Positions 55,436 through 64,000 of a stretch of 64,000 bases of DNA are shown here, piece after piece (the stretch's first letter is position 1; each line of letters starts with the position of its first letter). The position numbers were made by a program, and so were the translations under genes. This stretch comes from Lumbricus terrestris (taxonomy: Eukaryota > Annelida > Clitellata > Crassiclitellata > Lumbricidae). Under the pieces are notes generated by a model. That model saw only the letters and a list, made by a program, of their open reading frames with translations, made no database searches and was not told the origin of the DNA. The stretch is from positions 94,893,198-94,957,197 of the forward strand of contig OX457036.1 in the NCBI GenBank assembly GCA_949752735.1, given 5' to 3'.

Positions 55436-57112
55436 CGAAAAGCTCTGGAAAATAAATGATGTTTCTCGTGCGTCTCCTGAGGATCATGACATCCGGTGTC
55501 GTGTGATAGAGTTCCCCCAAACTTGGCCCAAAGCCTTTCCCACCAGAGACTCTATTTCGCAACAGACTCCGGTGGATCCGTCTGCTTCTGAATAAAATAC
55601 GTCCCTCGTAGACTATAATATAGTACAGAATATACAGATTATTATTCTGAAATAAAGTCTCCGGGAGGGGTGGAAGAGAATATTCCCTCATTCGCCGAAA
55701 TAAAGTCTCCCTCCTGTAAGCCTCTTCGGAGGTTCAAATATTTTTAAAGTTTCCTTGTGTCGGCTTTTTCCGCCGCTCTTCCGACTTCGGTCGCGTTCTC
55801 GAGGACGTACGAGGCAGAATGCACCGCGTTCATCACTGTCGCGTCACATTTCAAAGCCCCTCCCCTCAAAAGGATTAGCGTTTAGGTACTTGGGACAATA
55901 ATCGCAGTTCAGCATATATAGAATTCATCGACAAAATCATCGTCATCGTCGTCCTCGTCGTCAACATCATCATCATCATCATCGTCGTCGTCGTCATTAT
56001 CATCAGCATCAGCATTATTCGTTACTTAAATCCTAAAGATGTCGGGAAAATAAAATACTGCTCAACATAGAATATTAAAAGGTCATGGCATTTGGAAAAC
56101 AACCAGTAAACACAAAGTAAGCAAATAATTCTCGCGGACTTACCTGGTCACCAAATAACAACCTCCGAAACCTGTCTGCACCGTTCACCTCCAATCAGTC
56201 TACTTCAGGTATCCTCAAAGAACCGTCTTTGATGGTCCACCGTTTAAGTACCCAGCTTTAGAATCCTACCTGTTTGGTCTTATAGACGTCTCACCTGTCC
56301 ACTGGTTTATAGCACGACTGTGCCGCACGGTCCTCGTATAGCATGATATCAGCACGCAGCATCAGCAGCACCAGCAGCAGCAGCATCACGTCCACTGTCA
56401 GTCTATCCAACACTGGCATTCACTTGCTACGTAATATTGCACTGCTCAAATACACCGCGTCCAAATAAAAGAGGTGATCTATACCCGCAATGACCGCGCA
56501 GACTGTGCAGCAGAAAATGTCGATGCTTTTTGCTGTGGCTGGTGGTATTTTTGACATTATAATCTCAGCATAGCAGAGATTTTTTGGTCTGGTTTTTCAC
56601 TGCTTGGACTTTTGCTTTTGTCTGTAATGAACAAATTCTGACGGAAAATGAAAACGCTAAGCTATGGTCGTTGGTTTTGACAGTTCAGAATGTCTATGGA
56701 GAAAGATGCCTCATACATAATATTAAAGGTTTTTAAAAGTTGCTTCTGTCACTTTATAGATCACTTATAACTTACAAAATATCCAGATAATAAAGACAAG
56801 CTGTCAATGAGAGAAACCAAAGAAGTATGAATTCCCGCTACGTAGGGTCGTCAAAATTCAGTACAACGTTGCTCATGTAGAAGCAACAATGTTATGTGTT
56901 TTGAAATAAAAGTCACCAAGTTTGGAATGACTCGCATTTGATCAAATATTTCTGCTCTGGATGAGGTCTGTGACGAACAGGACTGTAATCATGGTTGTCA
57001 AAAATGTCAGGGCATGTTTTTAAAGCTTACATGTTATTTGACATCTTCGGTTGATTCGTGGCGAATGAAGCATAGTGTTACTCGAGCCTGCATGGGGTTT
57101 CTCTGCATGTGT
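55436..57112. other. Intergenic DNA
   Basis: No supported gene. GAAATAAAGTCTCC occurs twice (55649, 55698) and a near-inverse lies at 55548. 55936-56021 is a TCG/TCA triplet tract. Confidence 0.4.
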
Positions 57113-57120
57113 ACTGAAGC

Positions 57121-57375
57121 CAGTGGCGTGGCCAAGAGGGTTTCGGGGGGTTAAACCCCCAGTGTCCTCGGAAAAAGTTTTTTAAAGGTTATTTATCCAC
57201 TTAAATAAGAAAAACCAAAACAATTGCTTGTAGTAAACATTGTTCTTCTTACTTTATTCCCTTGGTTGCTTTATTCACTTTTTATTTACTGTAATACTGT
57301 TGGGTTGGTGTCAGAAAGGGCATCCGGCCAGACAAAAAACCCAACCCCCATCATAAATTCCTGGCTACGCCACTG
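57121..57375 (+). mobile_element. hAT-type MITE, CAGTGGCGTAG family (copy 3)
   Basis: 255 bp, ends CAGTGGCGTGGCCA and inverted CAGTGGCGTAGCCAGG. Exact 8-bp duplication ACTGAAGC at 57113-57120 and 57376-57383. The youngest-looking of the three copies by its flanks. Confidence 0.88.
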
Positions 57376-57383
57376 ACTGAAGC

Positions 57384-58095
57384 AAGTAACAATAGGATTC
57401 GAACAAAACTACTTCAACGTTTAGCAAATAATTCTATCTACTTCGAAATTGCAGCTAAACCAATTTGTCCTTTGTCGCAAAACTGATGCGTAATTCTCTC
57501 CATGATCGCAATTGTTACTTCCGAAGCCTGAATTTTATTCATTCGTGCATTATTGAGATTTCTATGGCTTCAAGGTTACTACTCAGGAGCACTCCAGATC
57601 CAGTCTCGGCATAAACGGAGGGTTTTAAGGCTTTGATGAAATGCATCTGAGTAATCCCTGAAAATTGAAAGCGTTGCTTTAAAACGACTTCACAATGAAA
57701 CAAATTAAATTCATGCATGCGGTACATGTATATCGTTTTAGACGACATCTGTTTGAGACGTGTAGAGCGAGCGAAGCATTGCATAGGATTTAAAGCGACA
57801 TGGACACTGCAGCCGGTTATGGCTTGGCAGTAATCTGGGAAACGATATTGGACGGTTGATGCGTCACGAGCGTCACGAGCGAGCAGAGTAAGTGAGATGT
57901 ATTAGAATGAGTTCTTCTTTTCATTGTCACGACGCCGGTCATATAAATACATGTTCAAACACAGTAGACTATGTCACTATGTGTAAAGGTTTTTTTTACA
58001 AATAAGGCAATTCGAAGACACAGGCACAAATTATTTAAATATTGAAAATTGAACAACATGGCAGAGATTCTTCAGCGCAGTAGTTAAACACTCGT
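57384..58095. other. Intergenic DNA
   Basis: No gene or repeat recognised. Confidence 0.35.
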
Positions 58096-58229
58096 GAAAT
58101 TATTGCTTGGATAGCAATACAGTGAAATTGCTTGGATAGCAATACAGTGAAATTGCTTGGATAGCAATACAGTGAAATTGCTTGGATAGCAATACAGTGA
58201 AATTGTTTGGACAGCAATTGGAATACAGC
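58096..58229. repeat. 25-bp tandem repeat, about five copies
   Basis: The unit GAAATTGCTTGGATAGCAAT plus ACAGT is repeated nearly exactly. The first copy has a 3-bp insertion and the last is degenerate. Each unit contains the inverted pair ATTGCTTGGATAGCAAT. Confidence 0.92.
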
Positions 58230-59295
58230 ACCGTCACTGCTTTTAAGAGCAAGCTAGTGAAATGGACTCTTAAGAGTTCCAGGTGAATTTCAAATAGTTC
58301 TAACACAGACTATCCTCCACTTTGAATCACTTAAAACCCCGGTTATGTTATGTGGGTGTTCGACCTACATAAACCTGCATAGACAACGTTCTACATAATA
58401 CGTTTGTAATATCCGCCTATGTAAGATGTCGGTGTTTCTAATGTAACCAGCAATCTTTGTCTACACACGATGTCCACTTCTGCCAACGGTGCGGACATTT
58501 TCGATGTCCTCTGATCATTCTACACCAGTGCTTCTGATTATTAGCATGCAGTGTTACCTAGACCAGCTTCCTGTACGCTTCTCATGTTTCTCCGCGATCA
58601 GTATTACCACCGCTCACGTCCGTCCATAGCATTACAGCTATAGGACTCATGTTGCAACACTGTCGAGGCTCCATGGGCTGTGATACGTGTGTGCGTGTAG
58701 GCTACAGGTGGAACGGTAATACATATATAGCGAATTGCACGCGGATGTTGAGGTCGTGCAATGCATGGAGGATATTTTTTTAAGAACATGGTCGTGTCTT
58801 GATTTCTCGTTGGTTCAGTGCGTTCGTCTATTAAGGTTTCGATAAATCAGATCGGATCATTGTTCTTTTATTGACTAAACTTCAGAATCTGCACTCGATG
58901 ACTTTCAGGATATCAGTTAGGTTGACATAGCAACTCGGAATATTAAAATATGCTGCAAAAGGTGCATATACCGGCAAATACTCAGAAACGCGGGTTAAAG
59001 AGAGTTATATATATACAAAGTCTATGCTTTATGCCTTTTTAAGTATAATATTAAAGATAAATAATTAACTGCAATCAGTTTTAAATTTCAAATTAAAAAC
59101 CGAATTGTATATGAATATAATAAATAACGCATAGGTCTACATGTCGTACCCGCACTTTTATTCATTCAATTTGTCTCAATTTTTTTTCTCCTAATGTCTT
59201 AAGATGGTTAAGGTACCCGTGACTGCTTTGCATATAGAGACCCTGGTCAGTCCTGCCGCACACTTAAAGTCTTAAACACAAGTATACATGCATCT
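58230..59295. other. Intergenic DNA
   Basis: Nothing recognisable. Confidence 0.35.
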
Positions 59296-59375
59296 CTATA
59301 TAATATAATATAATATAATATAATATAAGCTTCTTGAAGAGGCGGTATATAAATTATTGATATGAATGAGTACAT
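59296..59375. repeat. (ATAAT)n tract and a LINE tail remnant
   Basis: ATAAT pentamers (59297-59328) run into GCTTCTTGAAGAGGCGGTAT then ATAAATTATTG, a degenerate LINE 3' hairpin. Confidence 0.7.
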
Positions 59376-59621
59376 GTATACACGCACGAAAGCCAATGTT
59401 ACACCAACATTCATGCGTGCCATTAAAGGCTACAATCCTATTACGTATACTCCGTATAGTCTATGCATGCATACATGTATACAACTATACATACATGCAT
59501 ACATACACATAAATACGTCAACATACAGACATATACATATGCAGTTATGCACCCAAGTATACATACATAATTTACATATATGCAAAACATACATGCATAC
59601 ATAGATGCATACATAGATGCA

Positions 59622-60003
59622 TGCATACATACATACATACATACATACATACATACATACATACATACATACATACATACATACATACATACATACATAC
59701 ATACATACATACATACATACATACATACATACATACATACATACATACATACATACATACATACATACATACATACATACATACATACATACATACATAC
59801 ATACATACATACATACATACATACATACATACATACATACATACATACATACATACATACATACATACATACATACATACATACATACATACATACATAC
59901 ATACATACATACATACATACATACATACATACATACATACATACATACATACATACATACATACATACATACATACATACATACATACATACATACATAC
60001 ATA
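59622..60003. repeat. (ATAC)n microsatellite, about 95 units
   Basis: About 380 bp of essentially perfect ATAC. Its left side shades into degenerate ATAC/ATGC sequence from about 59461. Long Cys-Met-Tyr-Val frames are artefacts. Confidence 0.97.
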
Positions 60004-61223
60004 GACTAATATATATCAGTGTGTTTTCAATTTCATCCAACTCAATTCAATCTTCCTAATCCTCTTATTCTTTCATGTCCTTCTTTGCGGTCGATCCGAA
60101 TCGTTGAAGGGATTCGCAATTGCTTTCGTAACTCTGATCACATGGCACAAGCCTATTAACGAAAATGCTGCGTCATGTCAGAAGGGTCGATCAGATCTGA
60201 CTCATTTCTTCAGCGATGCCTGTGAAGATCTGTTTGCGAAGATGCTTATATTGAGAGGATTGTAGGAGATAGAGCTGATTGTCACGATGAATTGTGTTTA
60301 TTGGGCACGGTTGCTCATTCGGTTCTGTCTCTAAAACAGTCACATCGTTCTTCTGTCGATTTGCCAGCTTTACTCAGAAATAGAACCGTGTGGTCGGTGT
60401 GGAATTCTGAATCCACCCACTCTTGGCTCTCTTTATTAACACACGGTACAAATGTAGATCGTTTAAGTTGACTTGCTTCGGAGGCCATAGCATTACTAAG
60501 ACCTAGACCGGTTCTATAGATTGCTTCTGACTAAATGATACATTTACTTACTTACTTTATGAGGTTCTTAAATCCCGCTATATAAATGTTTAGAAGTATA
60601 CATGCAATCATAAATGCAGAGAGATATATTTCTATTATTTTATGTCATTATAATATGATATATATTCTATCTCTACAATGCTAGAAGAAATAGCAAACAC
60701 GCTGAGAAACATGAGATATAGGCTCAGGTAACACGCTGGGATTCAAATGCGAAGAAATCATTATTTAAAGAGACCCCTACGATGCAAGAAGAATAAATCA
60801 AAGCCGTATAGTCACAACAAACTGATAAAACTTGAACACATCAAACTATTCATTTTGATCGGTCATGAACAACACTGCTACGGTACTATAATGGTCTATT
60901 CAAACAAAAACAGATTAATTTCCTCAGATGCAATCAATGATTGAGGTTCATGAAGTCAAAGCAGTATATATTGTAAGTTCCCAGCAGATAGAACCTACCT
61001 CATAGCCCTTTGACTCTCATTATTATTCTCGAAAATATGGCAATAAATCTGTTTGTTTATGCGCCTTTGTTTCCGGTGTCATGAAATAGATTATCCCATA
61101 ATAATCGTATTATACGATTATTAGGGTATACGATTCGTATACCCCCAGATGAGGAGAAGTTGAAAAAAACCGTTTCGCGTATGTTTATTTTTGCAAATTA
61201 ACGTCCATTTGCTTTGTTATAAG
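60004..61223. other. Intergenic DNA
   Basis: No supported gene. 61099-61140 contains two short palindromes (AATCGTATTATACGATT and GTATACGATTCGTATAC). Confidence 0.45.
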
Positions 61224-61327
61224 CAAGCAAAGTTAGCTAGTAGGAATTAATCACAGCTGATCGTGGCAATGGTCCACGTTGACACTATCAGAACTTTGTG
61301 TTTATTCCAACTAGCTAACTTTGCTTG
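61224..61327. other. 104-nt imperfect hairpin
   Basis: CAAGCAAAGTTAGCTAGT (61224-61241) pairs perfectly with 61310-61327. GGAAT..AA.CACA pairs further in, and an inner CGTGG/CCACG stem closes it. Could be a small RNA precursor or a fold-back element. Confidence 0.6.
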
Positions 61328-61878
61328 ATATGCTTTAGAGCACTTAGTACATTTAGAACATTTAGAACACTTAAGAACACTTAGAGTCATTAGCATCTTG
61401 TGACTAGCTAAATTCGAGTTGCCTTGCTCTGAACACTGTTTAGGACACTTAAAACAATTTGAGTCAGTTTAAATCTTGATTGCAGCATATACAGACCTAA
61501 ATTTATAAATTAAATGCATTTTTCAATAATTAGACGCTGGGACATGGGTTGATAGAATGATTTATCTTTCCGGATTCTCTATCTCCAGTATTAATAATTA
61601 ACCACCTCGAATAGATCAGGGAAGATAGGCATAAACAAACCTACACCAACGAGAATTTCCAGTTCCCCTAACACCCAGACTAAAAAGTCAATTAAGTCTC
61701 AACGCTTTGGCGGCGCATGGCCAAAACACATTTGATGAGAACACAAAATTTAATTGTCATCTGAACCCTGCGACCGATAGGCCTACGCGGTTCGGAGTCA
61801 CAGAGTCAATGCTAATTAAGCTAAATATCTTTCCGAATATATTATATTCTCAGGTACACTCAGTCAACTCATCTAAAT

Positions 61879-61880
<2 letters not shown>
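61328..61880. other. Intergenic DNA
   Basis: 61335-61460 repeats GAACACTTAG and GGACACTTAAAAC-like words. No gene. Confidence 0.4.

Positions 61881-61917
<37 letters not shown>
61881..61917. repeat. (TA)n microsatellite
   Basis: About 18 TA units. Confidence 0.95.
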
Positions 61918-61920
<3 letters not shown>

Positions 61921-61964
61921 CATATATAATTTTATATATAATTATATAATTTTATATAGAACTT

Positions 61965-62259
61965 TTTCTATTCGTTCACTCATTTATTCACGAATTTCTA
62001 TAGCGCCTCTTCAAGGAGGACTACTCAGGAGCCCTCCCAACTCTGACACGGTAAAAGACAAACTTTTTAGTTGAATAAAAAAACTGCCTCAGTAATAGCT
62101 CCAGAAAGCAGACGCTGCTCCTGTGAGACCCCATTCCTGGCCACAAGAACCAACCACAGAAAGACACGATTCTGCATAGTTGCGGTTCGTGCTAATGGAA
62201 CAAAAATCACCTCTTCTGTGTAGAACGGATGTGTCGGTAGCCTTGGATACCCGTGGAGC
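61965..62259 (-). pseudogene. LINE 3' end
   Basis: The minus-strand frame has TEEVIFVPLARTATMQNRVF and then shifted RT C-terminal blocks. It is followed by GAGTTGGGAGGGCTCCTGAG ... GAGGCGCTATAGAAATTC and GTGAATAAATGAGTGAA, the family of 18742 and 30215. Confidence 0.7.
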
Positions 62260-62267
62260 AACAGAGC

Positions 62268-62504
62268 CAAGGCCGTAGCTAGGGGTTGTTTTGGGAGTTT
62301 GAACACCCCCCCGAAATGGAAAATGTGAAAAATAATATAGTGCATTTACGAGCATATGATGTAAAAATCATGAAATAAAACCATGAAAACACCCCCCCCC
62401 CCCCGAAATATGCCGGATGACTAAAAAAAGGTAATCAGTTTTTTAGGAAGGGAAATTGGTGAGTGAAACACCCCCCGAAATAAAATCCTATGGCTACGGC
62501 CTTG
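62268..62504. mobile_element. hAT-type MITE, CAAGGCCGTAGC family
   Basis: 237 bp, ends CAAGGCCGTAGCTAGGGG and inverted CAAGGCCGTAGCCATAGG. Exact 8-bp duplication AACAGAGC at 62260-62267 and 62505-62512. Contains C/G homopolymers and two CCCCCGAAAT blocks. Confidence 0.88.
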
Positions 62505-62512
62505 AACAGAGC

Positions 62513-63065
62513 TATACTTGATGCAGGCTACATGCAATTGTGCTGTTTACATAATTATATACACGTATGCATAATGTATATTGCACGCAGACTAGTAGTA
62601 TATTCGAGTAAGTCTATCCGGTGGAAGCTGATTCCATTATCCTGCCATACAGCTGCAGTTGTTTGTACGTGCTCCGATTTAATTAAATGACTCAAGTCAT
62701 GACGTTATCTTCAGTCCCCGCTGGTGCAGTCGAGATCGTCCCAACGTACTCGCGCAGCTTTCATTTCGCAATTGATTCCCTGATTGTATCGGGCGCTCGG
62801 CAAATAAATACGGCGCTTGAAATGCTATTGCTCAGTGCAGCAGCAGCCGATCGTTTTCGTCGGCACTTGACGGTCTGCCGTCTCTCGATATGCAATCTAG
62901 CGACGATGCTGCGAGTAATGGCTTGCACTCAATCGCACACAGCAGAACGCAAGGAAATGAGAGCTGGAAGAAAGAAAGAACTTGCTGACTTGCATGGACA
63001 CCAAATTACTTGGACGTCTGTTTAGAGTGATGAAGCTATTAGTATCTTTGTTGTTGTTTTTGTTA
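62513..63065. other. Intergenic DNA
   Basis: A 112-codon frame (62687-63025, +) is open but has no recognisable domain. Its upstream end and splice context give no support. Confidence 0.4.
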
Positions 63066-63281
63066 TCATCATCATCGTCGTCGTCGTGACCATTGTCATC
63101 ACTGCTATTATCATCATTATTATGAGAGCAGTGAGCATTAAGGGAGGAAGAGGTAGAGGAACAGGAAGGAAAAGAAGAGGAAGAAGGAGAGGAAAAGGAA
63201 AAGAAAGAGGAGGCAAAGGCAGAGGAGGAGGAGAAAGAGAAAGAGAAAGAGGAATAGGAAAGGGAAGAGGAAGACGACGAC

Positions 63282-63335
<54 letters not shown>

Positions 63336-63421
63336 GATGGTGGTGGTGGTGGTGGTGGTGGTGGTGGTGGTGATGATGATGGTGAGGATGATGGTGGTGG
63401 TGGTGGTGGTGGTGGTGATGG

Positions 63422-63474
<53 letters not shown>

Positions 63475-63527
63475 GTGGTGATGATGGTGATGATGATGAT
63501 GGTGATGGTGATGGTGATGGTGATGAA

Positions 63528-63587
<60 letters not shown>

Positions 63588-63690
63588 GATGATGATGATG
63601 ATGATGATGATGATGGTGATGGTGATGGTGATGGTATGGTGATGGTGGTGGTGGTGATGATGGTGATGATGGTGATGGTGATGGTGATGG

Positions 63691-63728
<38 letters not shown>

Positions 63729-63892
63729 GTGACGGTGGCGGTGCCGGTGGCGGTGTCGGTGACGGTGACGGTGACGGTGACGGTGGCGGTGGCGGTGACG
63801 ATGACGATGACGAAGACGATGACGAAGACGATGACGATGACGATGACGATGATGATGAAGATGATGATGAAGATGATGATGATGATGTAGAG
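63066..63892. repeat. Compound triplet array (GAT, GGT, GAC) with a polypurine block
   Basis: 63141-63280 is almost pure AG on the + strand. Then GAT, GGT, GATGGT hexamers and GACGAT/GACGGT hexamers follow in ordered blocks to about 63890. Ser-, His- and Met-rich frames are artefacts. Confidence 0.95.
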
Positions 63893-64000
63893 GAGGAGGA
63901 GGAAGAAGAAAAATTTCTAAGATACAAATGAGGCTGATTTCATTGAGTTGTCCTACTCCAACAGTCATCTCATTTGGATCAATTTTATTGATTCGCAGTT

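Noticed and set aside
55329..55691. A 120-codon minus-strand frame
   Set aside because: It overlaps a plus-strand LINE remnant and shows no protein motif.
58096..58229. CRISPR-like array
   Set aside because: The repeats are directly adjacent with no unique spacers, and the genome is eukaryotic.
59430..60059. Several long open frames with repeating Tyr-Val-Cys-Met or Thr-Tyr-Ile-His residues
   Set aside because: They are translations of a pure ATAC tetranucleotide array in every frame, so not genes.
63022..63968. 300-codon His/Ser/Pro-rich frames
   Set aside because: They arise from triplet repeats, with no non-repeat core.

Overview
The window is eukaryotic: intron-bearing and gene-poor, about 64 kb, crowded with transposable elements and long microsatellites. 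It looks like an invertebrate metazoan, probably a marine deuterostome such as an echinoderm. The reasons are Ty3/gypsy elements of the Gmr1-like type (described from deuterostomes), animal genes of the FUT8 and RASL10 families, clustered C2H2 zinc-finger genes, and non-LTR 3' ends carrying the GCGCTATATAAAT motif. The species itself is an inference and cannot be fixed from this sequence alone.

Host genes. Bases 1-180 are the last coding exon of an alpha-1,6-fucosyltransferase (FUT8-like) gene, ending in its SH3 domain. A C2H2 zinc-finger gene with about 17 fingers lies at 19.66-21.18 kb (+), followed by decayed fingers. A second C2H2 gene lies at 25.66-27.11 kb (-) and is split by a one-base frameshift. 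A Ras-like small GTPase of the RASL10 type occupies 45.62-48.64 kb (-) as two exons with matching phase-0 splice sites.

Mobile DNA, left to right. (1) A complete LTR retrotransposon, 2648-10044, has identical-looking 572-bp LTRs, a 5-bp target duplication, a tRNA-Leu primer site, a polypurine tract and one 1889-codon gag-pol frame. Its integrase lies before the reverse transcriptase, which is the Gmr1-like order. (2) A second, internally deleted element of the same group, 13430-17089 (-), has identical-looking 256-bp LTRs and the same primer site. It is inserted in a hAT-type non-autonomous element (12869-17386). (3) A sister hAT copy (17433-18995) carries two other insertions, and each copy serves as the other's empty-site control. 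(4) Five more short elements have hAT-like ends, four of them with exact or near-exact 8-bp target duplications. (5) A 2.9-kb 5'-truncated LINE (41.4-44.3 kb) has an intact reverse transcriptase, and there are about a dozen LINE 3' ends of several families. (6) Three tRNA-derived SINE-like units and one mariner-like relic complete the set.

The rest is AT-rich intergenic DNA with large (TAG)n, (ATG)n, (ATAC)n, (CAG)n and related arrays. The most interesting item is the pair of Gmr1-like elements: one apparently complete, and one stripped of capsid, protease, most of integrase and polymerase but still recently inserted, suggesting movement in trans.
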